Shown here piece after piece: positions 26,134-35,486 of a DNA stretch of 64,000 bases (positions are counted from its first letter, which is position 1; the number at the start of each line of letters is the position of its first letter). Origin of the DNA: an uncultured Lachnospiraceae bacterium. GTDB lineage: Bacteria; Bacillota; Clostridia; Lachnospirales; Lachnospiraceae. A program made the position numbers and the translations under genes. Location: positions 9,301 through 73,300 of the forward strand of contig CAJUPF010000006.1 in the NCBI GenBank assembly GCA_910588565.1. Direction: 5' to 3'. Below the pieces are notes generated by a model that saw only the letters and a program-made list of their open reading frames with translations, did no database searches and was not told where the DNA came from.

Positions 26134-27098
26134 TACCCACATGTAACAGTGTGAATGATTTGGATATAACCGTGGAAAGTATACAAGAACAGAATTACGA
26201 TCCTGAGAATATTTACATTACCATTGTGGATTTTGGATCAAATGATGGAACATATGAAAAAGCCTTAGGTTATAATGGGAAACATCTGGGGATATATTCA
26301 AGGCCGTTTCAGAAAAATTGGAGGCAGCGGCTGACGGATGCTGCAAGAATTATCGAATTTACACGTCCAGGCGGTATGTATTGTTTATCAGCAGTGATGT
26401 ATCCAGGAGATATTATGTATTCGGACTGCCTTCAAACGATTTCGGACAAATATATAGAAAGTTTTCAGTTACATCCATCAATGGTAGTATGTGAAAGTGA
26501 TATTTTTCTGGATAATGGCGAGATAGAGAAGCAAGGCTCGTTATTTGCAGAGGATTGCGTCATAGATGGGAGCAGGGAGATAAACAAATATGTTGAAAGA
26601 GGTTACCGGCATCAGATTTTCCAAATGACTCCAGAATTTGCCAGAGGGAGGCGTAAGGAGAATTATGAAATGAATGAAGGAAGAAGCTGGAATAAGCTCT
26701 TTTGGAGAAATGAGGAAAGGATGACCCTATATATACAGAAACCATTGGTGTGTACAAGAAGAATGATATATGAGGATGAGCTTCAGGAAATCTTGTATCG
26801 TTGGGACGCTCATATACATATTGTCCGTTGGTATACAAATAAATATGGACAGGTATTTGACAATAGGTTTTTAGATGTTGCAAATGCGAATTTAGCAGAG
26901 TACGCTCTCTGGAGAAGTTTTTCCCTGCATCAAAAAAAGGCGCAGTGGAAGGAAATAGAGGATTGCTTTTTGATTTCAGAAGTTATCTCTTCCACCATAA
27001 AGGAAAAAGAAATTTATTCTAAAATGCAAAAATTGATATTGGAAAAGGATTTGGCGGAGAAAAGCTCCATTAAACAATACTTTAGTAAACAGTATTAA
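26106..27098 (+). CDS. GT2-like glycosyltransferase, divergent
   Basis: A 330-residue protein with a GT-A start (ILIPTCNSVNDLDITVESIQ) and IVDFGSNDGTYEKAL, where the usual DD/DGSxD is DFGSNDG. The clear DxD metal motif is not seen; SAVMYPGDIMYSD near residue 100 is the nearest candidate. The C-terminal 130 residues do not resemble GT2. It may be a weakly active or specialised transferase. It overlaps the preceding GT gene by 28 bases. Confidence 0.7.
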   Translation: MAEAKIQILIPTCNSVNDLDITVESIQEQNYDPENIYITIVDFGSNDGTYEKALGYNGKHLGIYSRPFQKNWRQRLTDAARIIEFTRPGGMYCLSAVMYPGDIMYSDCLQTISDKYIESFQLHPSMVVCESDIFLDNGEIEKQGSLFAEDCVIDGSREINKYVERGYRHQIFQMTPEFARGRRKENYEMNEGRSWNKLFWRNEERMTLYIQKPLVCTRRMIYEDELQEILYRWDAHIHIVRWYTNKYGQVFDNRFLDVANANLAEYALWRSFSLHQKKAQWKEIEDCFLISEVISSTIKEKEIYSKMQKLILEKDLAEKSSIKQYFSKQY

Positions 27099-27155
27099 TT
27101 TTTGTGATATGTAGAGGGTTAACAATATAGCTGATTGTGGAAGGGAGATTAAAAA

Positions 27156-28184
27156 ATGGATAATAATTTTGGCGGAAGGATCGACAGCGCTGTTACGGAG
27201 GAGCGTATTGATTTGGGAAAACTTGCGCCTTTGGGGCGGCCGTTGGTATTGTACATAGAACCGTCGGGGTATTGCAATTTCAGATGTAAGTTTTGTCCTC
27301 AAGGATTGTATCAAGGGCGTTTGAAAAAAGAAAATTTAACTTTGGAAACAGCAAAAAGAGTTGTTGATGAAATTGAGAATTGGGGATGGGGTAAATGGAA
27401 AAAGATAAGAATTACAGGGGTGGGAGAACCATTGATAAACCCAAAGCTTATAAATATTTTAAAATATATCAGAAAACGTGATATTGCCGATTGTTTGGAG
27501 TTGATTACAAATGGATATTTATTGGATGAAAACTACTGTAAGGAACTCCCGAAATATTTAGACATTATCAGAATTAGTATCAATGGATTGAGTGATGAAG
27601 AATACTGTGAAGTAACAGGCAGCAAGGTTAATTTTGAAGAGTTGGTTTTGAAAATAAGCGAGTTATATAACAAGCGGGGAAATTGTAAGGTATATATAAA
27701 AATTCATAGTAATGCGGTTCAGACACGGGAGAGGGCAGAGAGGTTTTTTGGGATATTTGATTTGATAAGTGATGAAATTGCGATAGAAAATCTTTCTGAT
27801 ATATGGCCGGGATTTAAGAGTGAATTATGCAGCAAAAATAAAAAGTTTAGGTATTCTTTGGATGGAGCAGGATTCGGAACATCTTTATATAAAAGCGTTT
27901 GTCCTCAAATATTTAAATCTCTTCAAATTTACGCAAACGGCGACGTTGGGCCATGCTGCGTAGATTGGGAAAGAAAGCTGTGTTTGGGTAATTTGAAAGA
28001 GAAAAGATTGTCTGATATCTGGAACGGAAAAGAACTTTTTGATTTAAGGATGCAACATCTTGAACTGGAAAAAGACAGAATTTCTGTTTGCCGGGAATGC
28101 ATGGCAAATAATTATATGGAAATTGACAATCTGGATTATGCAATACAGGAAATAAAAAACCGAATGTTACAAGGGAGTAAGTAA
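27156..28184 (+). CDS. Radical SAM/SPASM-domain protein
   Basis: A 342-residue enzyme. The [4Fe-4S]-SAM motif CNFRCKFC gives Cys40, Cys44 and Cys47, followed by TGVGEPLINPK (the SAM-binding GGE-like strand). The C-terminal SPASM-like region contains Cys-rich CPQIF, GPCCVDWERKLC and CRECMANN, enough for an auxiliary cluster. Relatives modify peptides or sugars by radical chemistry. In this cluster a sugar or flagellin-linked substrate is likely. GGGAGA precedes the ATG. It is two bases ahead of the FkbM gene. A second radical SAM gene follows at 37389. Confidence 0.85.
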   Translation: MDNNFGGRIDSAVTEERIDLGKLAPLGRPLVLYIEPSGYCNFRCKFCPQGLYQGRLKKENLTLETAKRVVDEIENWGWGKWKKIRITGVGEPLINPKLINILKYIRKRDIADCLELITNGYLLDENYCKELPKYLDIIRISINGLSDEEYCEVTGSKVNFEELVLKISELYNKRGNCKVYIKIHSNAVQTRERAERFFGIFDLISDEIAIENLSDIWPGFKSELCSKNKKFRYSLDGAGFGTSLYKSVCPQIFKSLQIYANGDVGPCCVDWERKLCLGNLKEKRLSDIWNGKELFDLRMQHLELEKDRISVCRECMANNYMEIDNLDYAIQEIKNRMLQGSK

Positions 28185-28185
28185 A

Positions 28186-29283
28186 ATGAGCTTTACAGAG
28201 TTATTGTTGGAGACAGCATACAAAAAAAAGCAATTGGTTATGAACAAGCTGAAGTATGCAGATAATATTGTAATTTGGGGAACCGGTATTGCAGCGGGAA
28301 TCGTGTACGACAAATTTAAAGAGCTGAAAAAGGATATAAAATTTTTTGTTGAAAGCAGCCAAAGTGTTCCGAAGCAGAAGTTTAAGGATAAAGCAGTAAA
28401 AGATATAACGGATATTGTTCCATCTGACTTTGTGATAATTGCAGCTAATTTTAACTATGCCATACATAAAAAGCTAGAAGCGGCAGGTATAGAAAATTAT
28501 ATGTATTTAGACCCGCATTGGTTCAAGAATGCCGGTATGGACAGTTTCGACAGATTTGAATGTCTTTTGCGGGAAAATGAGGGGAAGATAAATCAAGCTT
28601 ATGAATTATTAGAAGATCCTAAATCCAGAAAGTCCTTTCAAAATGTGCTTCTTCACAGAGCGGTACACGATATAACATTGTTGGAAGAAATATACGAGGA
28701 ACCTGCATATTTTGGGAACGATGTGATTGGGGCTGTGGACGGTGTTTTTGTAGATTGCGGGGCGTTTCAGGGTGATACGCTGCAGCAGTTTTTGAGCCAG
28801 GGAAGGACGGAATATAAATACTATGCAATAGAACCAGAAGAATATAATTATGGGAAGTTAGTAGACTACTGCAGAAAATGCAATGTAGAGAATGTGGTTT
28901 GCTTAAATTTGGGCGTGTGGGACAAAAAAGAAAAACTATATTTTTGCGGAGAGCAGGGAGCGGATACGGGAAAAATTTTACCAGAAGGAAGCGCGTCCCA
29001 AATAGTGATTAATGCGGATACAATAGATCATATTGTAGGCGGGGAAAATGTTAATTTTATTAAGATGGACATAGAAGGCGCGGAAATCAACGCCTTGCTT
29101 GGCGGAATGAGAGTGATACAACAAAACAGGCCGGCGTTAGCGGTTTCTGCATATCATGAATTGGAGCATCTATGGGAGATCCCGCTTTTGCTGAAATCTT
29201 TTTATAGAGGATACCGGATTTATTTCAGGCATCATAGCTGGAATATGAGCGATACGTTATGTTATGCAATAGCTGATAAATAA
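28186..29283 (+). CDS. FkbM-family methyltransferase with N-terminal Rossmann-like domain
   Basis: A 365-residue protein. Residues 25-110 form a small nucleotide-binding-like domain (IVIWGTGIAAGIVYDKFKEL) often seen fused in glycan clusters. Residues about 185-345 are the SAM-dependent FkbM domain with FVDCGAFQGDT, YAIEPEEYNY and IKMDIEGAEINALLGG. FkbM enzymes O-methylate sugars and macrolides. A methylated sugar in the glycan is expected. It lies between the radical SAM gene and the NeuB-cupin gene in one run. Confidence 0.85.
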   Translation: MSFTELLLETAYKKKQLVMNKLKYADNIVIWGTGIAAGIVYDKFKELKKDIKFFVESSQSVPKQKFKDKAVKDITDIVPSDFVIIAANFNYAIHKKLEAAGIENYMYLDPHWFKNAGMDSFDRFECLLRENEGKINQAYELLEDPKSRKSFQNVLLHRAVHDITLLEEIYEEPAYFGNDVIGAVDGVFVDCGAFQGDTLQQFLSQGRTEYKYYAIEPEEYNYGKLVDYCRKCNVENVVCLNLGVWDKKEKLYFCGEQGADTGKILPEGSASQIVINADTIDHIVGGENVNFIKMDIEGAEINALLGGMRVIQQNRPALAVSAYHELEHLWEIPLLLKSFYRGYRIYFRHHSWNMSDTLCYAIADK

Positions 29284-29308
29284 AGAGGAAGTTTAAGGAG
29301 GGTACAGT

Positions 29309-30844
29309 ATGGCAGGATTTGTTAAACCGTTATTTATTTTTGAAATGGCTAATAACCATCAGGGGAGCGTGGAACACGGTAAGAGTATTATTGGAGAGAT
29401 TCGCAAAGTATGCGATTCGTTTCCAATGTTTGATTTTGCTTTTAAATTTCAGTACCGGGATTTAGATACTTTTATCCATCCGGATTATAAAGGGCGGGAA
29501 GATATTAAGAATGTAAAGCGTTTTCAGGACACCAGATTAAGTATGAAGCAGTTCCAGGAGTTATTAGACGAAGTCCGGAAGAAACAGTTTCAGGCAATTT
29601 GTACCCCATTTGATGAAATATCCGTAGATCGAATTGCAGAGCAGGGATATGATTATATTAAAATTGCAAGCTGTTCTTTTACAGATTGGCCTTTGTTGGA
29701 ACGGATTGCTTCAAAGAAAATGCCGGTCATTGCGTCTGGGGCGGGAAGCAGTATGGAAGACGTTCGTAATGTGGTGAATTTTTTCCGCAATCGGAATATC
29801 CCGTTTTCTTTGATGCACTGTGTGGCGGAATATCCAACGGAAAACCAGAAACTTCAATTAAACCAGATTGATTACTACCATGCGCAGTTTCCTGATATCA
29901 GGATTGGGTTTTCTACGCACGAAGCTCCGGATAATGTGGTTCCGGTTAAGCTGGCGGTTGCAAAAGGAGCGGAGATTTTTGAAAAGCATGTGGGACTTCC
30001 AACAGAGACGATTCAGTTAAATGGATATTCTGCAAATCCAAAACAAGTGGAGTCGTGGCTTGCATCGGCAAAGGAAGCATTTGATATTTGTGGGATTGTT
30101 GGTGAACGTTATCATTCAACGGTAAAAGAGCAGGCTGATTTGGCCGCGTTAAAGAGGGGAGTGTTTACAAAAAAACCGCTGGAAGGAGGCGGATTTATCA
30201 GTACAGACGACATATATCTGGCGTTTCCATGTAAAGAAGGCCAGCTGGTGGCAAGTGATTTATCTAAATATAATAAGATTCAGTTAAAAAAAGGCATGAA
30301 TGAACCTGATATGCCGATTATGGCAGAAAACACAGAAATGACGAATACGTCAAAGGATACACTGGATATAATGGAGCGGTTAATAGCTTTATTGGTAGAA
30401 AGTAATGTTGTGGTTCCGGCAGGAAGCAGCTGTGAAATTTCACATCATTACGGTATAGAAAATTTTGGGCAGACTGGAGTGGCAATGATTGATTGTGTGA
30501 ATCGGGAATATTGCAAGAAAATCCTTGCCGTGCTGCCCGGACAGTCGCATCCTGGCCATTATCATAGAAAGAAAGAAGAGACATTTGTGGTTCTGCATGG
30601 GGAACTGAACATTGTATTGGATGGAAACGATACGGTTTTACATAAGGGAGATATTATGACAATTGAACGGAATGTGAGTCATAGTTTTTCATCGGAAAAG
30701 GGATGCATTTTTGAAGAGATATCGACGACACATTACGCAAATGATTCAATATATCCAGAAAGCGATAAGTTTGTAAGGCCGAGAAAAACTATGGTACACT
30801 TTACACAGGAGATGCTGAGAGAAATTAATGGGAAGGAAGCTTAA
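29309..30844 (+). CDS. NeuB-like sialic/nonulosonic acid synthase fused to cupin
   Basis: A 511-residue fusion. Residues 1-265 are a NeuB-type PEP-condensing barrel: EMANNHQGS, KFQYRDLD, CTPFDE, LMHCVAEYPT, GFSTHE and EKHVGL all match catalytic or substrate-binding stretches. Residues about 280-345 are the SAF (antifreeze-like) domain. Residues about 400-480 are a cupin with HPGHYHRKKEET and NVSHSFSS, giving a 3-His/1-Glu metal site. This is a second nonulosonate-type synthase distinct from legI at 55141. The cupin might isomerise or epimerise the product. GGAGGGT precedes the ATG. The product is not known. Confidence 0.82.
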   Translation: MAGFVKPLFIFEMANNHQGSVEHGKSIIGEIRKVCDSFPMFDFAFKFQYRDLDTFIHPDYKGREDIKNVKRFQDTRLSMKQFQELLDEVRKKQFQAICTPFDEISVDRIAEQGYDYIKIASCSFTDWPLLERIASKKMPVIASGAGSSMEDVRNVVNFFRNRNIPFSLMHCVAEYPTENQKLQLNQIDYYHAQFPDIRIGFSTHEAPDNVVPVKLAVAKGAEIFEKHVGLPTETIQLNGYSANPKQVESWLASAKEAFDICGIVGERYHSTVKEQADLAALKRGVFTKKPLEGGGFISTDDIYLAFPCKEGQLVASDLSKYNKIQLKKGMNEPDMPIMAENTEMTNTSKDTLDIMERLIALLVESNVVVPAGSSCEISHHYGIENFGQTGVAMIDCVNREYCKKILAVLPGQSHPGHYHRKKEETFVVLHGELNIVLDGNDTVLHKGDIMTIERNVSHSFSSEKGCIFEEISTTHYANDSIYPESDKFVRPRKTMVHFTQEMLREINGKEA

Positions 30845-30848
30845 ATAG

Positions 30849-31973
30849 ATGAAAGTATTATTTGCAGACTTCAGGCCGATGCATAATGAGATCCGCAATG
30901 AGTTAGACGAGGCATATAGGAGAGTGTTGGAGCGCAGCTCCTTTATTCAGGGAGAGGAGTGCGAGGCTTTTGAACGGGAATTTGCATCATACTGCGGCGC
31001 GAAATATTGTGTTGGGGTTGCCAGTGGATTAGATGCGATTTATTTGCTTTTGAAGGCGCTGGGGATAAAGATGGGGGATGAGGTGATTATTCCATCGAAT
31101 ACATTTATCGCCACAGCGTTAGCTGTCTCCTATGCAGGTGCAGTTCCGGTATTGGTAGAGCCAGAAATTGAGACATATAATATAGACCCAAATCAGATTG
31201 AGGAGGCAATTACAGAAAAAACAAGAGCTATTATTGCCGTACATTTGCAGGGACGTGCGGCGGACATGGATGCAATACAGAAGATTGCAGAGAGACATCA
31301 ATTAGTTTTGGTGGAAGACGCCGCACAGGCTCATGGAGCGGCTTATAAAGGGAAAAAAGTGGGAACGCTTTCGGATGGGGCGGCGTTTAGCTTCTATCCA
31401 GGGAAAAACCTGGGGGCATTAGGAGATGGGGGAGGCATTGTTACAAATAGTAAAATACTGGCAGATAAATTGCGTGCTTTGGGGAATTATGGATCTGATT
31501 ATAAATACCATCATATCTATAAAGGCGTAAATAGCAGATTGGATGAAATGCAGGCAGCTTTTTTAAGGGTAAAGCTGCGTAATTTGGATCGTTGGAATTT
31601 GGGACGGCAAAAAATTGCAGAAAGATATTTGAATGAAATTGATAATCCGCGTATTCAGCTTCCATTGGCAAACAGCCGAGAATATGGGCATATTTATCAT
31701 ATATTTGCAATACGGTGTGAGAAAAGGGAAGAATTAGAAAGGTATTTAAATGGAAAAGGCATCTGTACCGTAAAACATTATCCTGTTCCTCTGCATATGC
31801 AAAAGGCTTATGAAGATTTAGGATTTTTAAAAGGATCGTTACCCATTGCAGAAGAAATCAGCAGGACAATACTTAGTATTCCAATGTTTTATGGTATGGC
31901 GTCTGATGAAGTTACTTATGTGATAGAATCGTTAAATACATTTAAATATGGAGAAAAAATATGCAGATTGTAA
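30849..31973 (+). CDS. DegT/DnrJ/EryC1-type sugar aminotransferase (FdtB/QdtB-like)
   Basis: A 374-residue PLP enzyme. The PLP lysine is Lys186 in [14 protein letters not shown], and EDAAQAHGA (about 156-164) provides the PLP-ring Asp. It is followed, with 13 bases of overlap, by a cupin 3,4-ketoisomerase of the FdtA/QdtA type. The pair makes dTDP-3-amino-3,6-dideoxyhexoses (Fuc3N or Qui3N) from dTDP-4-keto-6-deoxyglucose. rmlA and rmlB are not in the window, so that substrate would come from genes elsewhere. Substrate is inferred from the pair, not from residues. Confidence 0.83.
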   Translation: MKVLFADFRPMHNEIRNELDEAYRRVLERSSFIQGEECEAFEREFASYCGAKYCVGVASGLDAIYLLLKALGIKMGDEVIIPSNTFIATALAVSYAGAVPVLVEPEIETYNIDPNQIEEAITEKTRAIIAVHLQGRAADMDAIQKIAERHQLVLVEDAAQAHGAAYKGKKVGTLSDGAAFSFYPGKNLGALGDGGGIVTNSKILADKLRALGNYGSDYKYHHIYKGVNSRLDEMQAAFLRVKLRNLDRWNLGRQKIAERYLNEIDNPRIQLPLANSREYGHIYHIFAIRCEKREELERYLNGKGICTVKHYPVPLHMQKAYEDLGFLKGSLPIAEEISRTILSIPMFYGMASDEVTYVIESLNTFKYGEKICRL

Positions 31974-32380
31974 AATATGTATTTAGCCAGCATGGAGATG
32001 ACAGAGGTCAACTCATTGCTTTGGAAGAATATAATGACATACCTTTTGAGATCAAACGAGTGTACTATATGTATGGCACTAAGGAGGGAGTAAGGCGTGG
32101 ATTTCATGCCCATAAAAATTTACAGCAAATACTCGTATGTGTGCATGGGAGTTGCGATATTCTGTTGGATAATGGAACGGAAAAGAAAATTGTCTCTTTG
32201 GAGAAGCCATACGAAGGCTTGTATGTCCCAAATGATATGTGGCGGGAAATGTATCATTTTTCAGAAGACGCAGTTTTACTGGTTTTAGCCTCTGATATTT
32301 ACAGAGAAGAAGATTACATTAGAGATTATGATAAATTTTTAGAATTTGTCAGCCATAAGGAGGGGGAAGAAGCCAAATGA
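31961..32380 (+). CDS. WxcM/FdtA-like sugar 3,4-ketoisomerase
   Basis: A 139-residue single-domain cupin of the FdtA/QdtA/WxcM type. It contains [20 protein letters not shown] near the start and [17 protein letters not shown], with the histidines that line the active site, then [10 protein letters not shown]. It converts dTDP-4-keto-6-deoxyglucose to the 3-keto isomer, which the aminotransferase upstream can aminate. The ATG lies within the last codons of that aminotransferase gene, and the stop overlaps the next GT gene by ATGA, so the three are coupled. Confidence 0.88.
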   Translation: MQIVKYVFSQHGDDRGQLIALEEYNDIPFEIKRVYYMYGTKEGVRRGFHAHKNLQQILVCVHGSCDILLDNGTEKKIVSLEKPYEGLYVPNDMWREMYHFSEDAVLLVLASDIYREEDYIRDYDKFLEFVSHKEGEEAK

Positions 32381-33423
32381 TAAGTATTGTGATTGGAGTA
32401 TACAATGGTGAAAACTATCTTAACGCATGCATTGACTCTGTACTGAATCAGACGTATGAAGATATTCAGATTATCTTGGTGGACGACAAATCACAAGATA
32501 ATTCAATGGCTATTTCCCAAAAGTATATGCGTGAGTATCCAGAAAAAATTAAGCTGATTGCACACGAAGAGAATAAGGGTACTGCGGCGGCTTTGAATAC
32601 AGGGATATTAGCCTCGGATGGTGAGTATGTAATGATTATGGGAGATGATGACTGGCTTGATCCAGACTTATGTGAAAATATATATGATGTAACGAGCCAG
32701 AAAGAGGCAGACATTGTGTTTACGGGGAAAAAGGGATGGATTGGCGGACAAAGCATTTTATACAAGCCGTATCCAAGGGAATATTTGGGAATTATGACGG
32801 TAGAAAAGAAGAGAAAAACTCTGGTACATTTGGCTAATGATTCGGGATTTGTAATCGTAGGGGCGTATCGCAGATCGTTTTTAATGGAGAATAATTTGTT
32901 GTTTCAGCAAATGGTACCAGAGGACATTCCGGTTACGCCGCTCTGTGTGGTTTGTGCAAGTAATATTGAGATGGTAGATAATAGTTATTATAATTACAGG
33001 ATTCATGACAACTCTGTGACACATAAAAAAAATTCGGATTTTTATTTGAATATTTATAAGGCCGGCTTGTTGATGAGGCAGAATTTTATTGACAGAAAGA
33101 TTTACGGCATTTATCGTGAAGAAGTGGATTTTGCCTTTATATTAAGCACATATTATGTTACGATTTATAATGCTTTGGCGAGATATGATGAAAGGCCAAT
33201 CGAGCTGATGATCAAAGTGAGAGATATCATTCGGGAATTGGCGCCGAATTGGAAAGAAAATGTTTATATTCACTTATGCTGGGTTCAATGGAAATATGAA
33301 CTGTTAAAGCTTAACGATGAATCTCCACAGCGTTTGGCAGAGCGTTTTCCAGATTGTGATGAATTTATAAAAAAAGCGCGTAATGGAGAATTGGAAAAAG
33401 AATTTTCTGGGGGGGAGAGATGA
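32377..33423 (+). CDS. Family 2 glycosyltransferase
   Basis: A 348-residue GT-A enzyme with the strong GT2 signature [30 protein letters not shown] and the metal-binding MGDDDWLDP (about residues 88-97). The C-terminal 130 residues are helical and lack an obvious membrane segment. Placed right after the FdtA/FdtB pair, it may add the amino sugar they make. It overlaps the upstream gene by ATGA; ATGA at 33420 overlaps the tiny frame that follows. Confidence 0.88.
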   Translation: MISIVIGVYNGENYLNACIDSVLNQTYEDIQIILVDDKSQDNSMAISQKYMREYPEKIKLIAHEENKGTAAALNTGILASDGEYVMIMGDDDWLDPDLCENIYDVTSQKEADIVFTGKKGWIGGQSILYKPYPREYLGIMTVEKKRKTLVHLANDSGFVIVGAYRRSFLMENNLLFQQMVPEDIPVTPLCVVCASNIEMVDNSYYNYRIHDNSVTHKKNSDFYLNIYKAGLLMRQNFIDRKIYGIYREEVDFAFILSTYYVTIYNALARYDERPIELMIKVRDIIRELAPNWKENVYIHLCWVQWKYELLKLNDESPQRLAERFPDCDEFIKKARNGELEKEFSGGER

Positions 33424-33482
33424 AAGTTTTGGATTTTTTAATTTATTCAGGAATAAACGGCAATTCGTTAAGAACATTATAA
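33420..33482 (+). CDS. 20-codon coupled frame, possible gene stub
   Basis: ATG 33420 overlaps the upstream stop as ATGA and is preceded by GGGGGAGAG. The frame gives MKVLDFLIYSGINGNSLRTL and then stops. It looks like the start of a real gene cut short, or a coupling peptide. No family can be named from 20 residues. Confidence 0.3.
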   Translation: MKVLDFLIYSGINGNSLRTL

Positions 33483-33525
33483 AGGTGAAATGAACTAGGT
33501 ATGTATAATTTGAAAAGGGTGAAAA

Positions 33526-34593
33526 ATGGCTAGAATTTTAATTGCGGGAGCGGGAGGAGCACCTTCAGAGGGTGTGATTCATTCATTATTGCTAAGTCCG
33601 CAGCAGGAAGAAATAATCGGTATGGGGGCAGCAGCGTCGGATTTGGTATTATCAAATGCAAAGAGAAAGTATTTGATACCTTATGCAAACGATCCCGCTT
33701 ATAAAAAAGAGCTGATAAAGGTATTGGATAAGGAACATCCAGATCTGATTCATTTTCAGAACGATTTGGAAATCTATCATGCATCTTTAATCAGAGATGA
33801 TATTATGGCCTGCGGCACAAATATATATATGCCCCGGCATGAGGTTATTGAAACTTGTGTAAGTAAATGGAAGTCCTGGAGAGCATTTAAAAGAGCCGGA
33901 ATTGTTGTGCCGCAGAATATATTTATTAGGGATGAAGCTGACTTAAAACTGGCTTTTAAAGAACTTGGGGATGAAGATGGCAAAGTGTGGCTCAGGGCAG
34001 AATCCATGGGAGGAGGCGGAATAGGTTCTATTCCCACAAATGATTATGCAATGGCGAAAGCCTGGATTGACAGATATCATGGATGGGGGAATTTTATTGC
34101 GGCTGAAATGCTTGGATGCCAGACAGTAACATTTCTTTCGATCTGGTGGAAGGGAGAGTTGATCTGCGGACAGACCAGGAAGAGAGCGGGCTGGATTCAT
34201 GGCAATAGATCCGCGTCTGGCGTGACCGGAGTTACAAAAGTTGGAACAACTTGTAGTGATGAGATTGTTACAGATACCGCAATTAAATCAATTAAAGCTG
34301 TTGATCATGATCCGCATGGTATTTTTGGCGTTGATATGGCTTATGATAAGAATGGAGCGCCAAATCCTACTGAGATCAATATTTCCAGATTTTTTACGAC
34401 AATTTTGTTCTTTACAAGAGCTGGATTAAATATGCCGGTAATTTTTAAGGATTTAGCGCTTTATGGAAAGCGGCCAAAATTGGAAAAAAGGATTAATCCA
34501 TTGCCCGATGGGCTCAGCTGGTTTCGGGGGATGGACACAGAACCTAGATTGCTGGCAATGGATGAAATGGGCAGGGAGTTGATTCAATTATGA
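33526..34593 (+). CDS. ATP-grasp domain protein
   Basis: A 355-residue enzyme with the ATP-grasp/carbamoyl-phosphate-synthase-like layout: an N-terminal Rossmann-like domain (MARILIAGAGGAPSEGVI), central KSWRAFKRAGIVVPQNIFI, then the ATP-grasp core VWLRAESMGGGGIG (glycine-rich lid), GIFGVDMAYDKNGAPNPTEINI, with the metal-binding Asp and Glu-Asn. ATP-grasp enzymes ligate a carboxylate to an amine or similar group. In a glycan cluster this may attach an amino acid or acyl group to an amino sugar. It overlaps the next SDR gene by ATGA. Confidence 0.82.
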   Translation: MARILIAGAGGAPSEGVIHSLLLSPQQEEIIGMGAAASDLVLSNAKRKYLIPYANDPAYKKELIKVLDKEHPDLIHFQNDLEIYHASLIRDDIMACGTNIYMPRHEVIETCVSKWKSWRAFKRAGIVVPQNIFIRDEADLKLAFKELGDEDGKVWLRAESMGGGGIGSIPTNDYAMAKAWIDRYHGWGNFIAAEMLGCQTVTFLSIWWKGELICGQTRKRAGWIHGNRSASGVTGVTKVGTTCSDEIVTDTAIKSIKAVDHDPHGIFGVDMAYDKNGAPNPTEINISRFFTTILFFTRAGLNMPVIFKDLALYGKRPKLEKRINPLPDGLSWFRGMDTEPRLLAMDEMGRELIQL

Positions 34594-35486
34594 AAATATT
34601 AATTACAGGGGCTTCTGGTTTTGTGGGAAGTAAAGTATTGGACAGGTTAAAGCTGATATATGGAACTGAAAGTATAATTGCTCTTTCTTCAAGAAGTATT
34701 GAGGGCGTTAAAACAGTTGATTCTCATAACTATAAATTTGGCAGGAATTATTTGGAAGAAAGCGGCTGCGGGGATGTTAAGGTTTTAATCCATATAGGCG
34801 CCTTTATACCAAAAGCTGCAAAGGATGTAGATAATATGGAGTTAACAACAGAAAATATTGAAAATACGCAGCGTTTGCTGCAATCTCGAATGGAACAATT
34901 AGAAAAAATTATTTTTATTAGTACTATAGATGTATATGCACGTTGTCAGGGTACTTTAGATGAAACAATGTTGACTGTGCCTTCAACTTTATATGGTTGG
35001 TCGAAACTTTATTGTGAGGAGATGGTTAAAAAATATTGTATAGAAAAGAAATGCAGCTACGAAATTTTGAGACTTGGTCATGTTTATGGAGAAGGGGAAG
35101 AAAAATATAAAAAAGCAATGCCTTCGATGATAAACAATGCCGTTATGGGAAAAGATTTAAATATTTACGGAGATGGAAAAGCTGTCAGGACATTTGTTTA
35201 CATTGATGATGTCGCCGAGGCAATTGTGAATGCAATAAATTTATACGAATCCGAGACGATTAATGTTGTTGGAAATGAAAGTGTCACAATAGAAGAATTA
35301 GCCAAAATGATACAATCCTTTGCCGATAGGCAGATTAATATTATACATACGCCTTCGGATGTGTCAAACGTAAATTATGTCTTTGATAATTCTAAAATGA
35401 GAATGCATTTGATTCAGTCGTTTACTCCATTAGAAGCAGGTTTAAAGAGGGAGTATGATTATATGAAAGAAAAGCTGGGACAATGA
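34590..35486 (+). CDS. NAD(P)-dependent sugar epimerase/dehydratase (extended SDR)
   Basis: A 298-residue extended SDR. GASGFVG at the N-terminus binds NAD(P), IFISTIDVYA precedes the catalytic region, and YGWSK (Tyr-x-x-x-Lys) is the active site near residue 132. The C-terminal half has RTFVYIDDVAEAIVNAI. It could act as an NDP-sugar epimerase, dehydratase or 4-ketoreductase; the exact reaction cannot be told. It is coupled on both sides by ATGA overlaps, to the ATP-grasp and HAD genes. Confidence 0.83.
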   Translation: MKILITGASGFVGSKVLDRLKLIYGTESIIALSSRSIEGVKTVDSHNYKFGRNYLEESGCGDVKVLIHIGAFIPKAAKDVDNMELTTENIENTQRLLQSRMEQLEKIIFISTIDVYARCQGTLDETMLTVPSTLYGWSKLYCEEMVKKYCIEKKCSYEILRLGHVYGEGEEKYKKAMPSMINNAVMGKDLNIYGDGKAVRTFVYIDDVAEAIVNAINLYESETINVVGNESVTIEELAKMIQSFADRQINIIHTPSDVSNVNYVFDNSKMRMHLIQSFTPLEAGLKREYDYMKEKLGQ

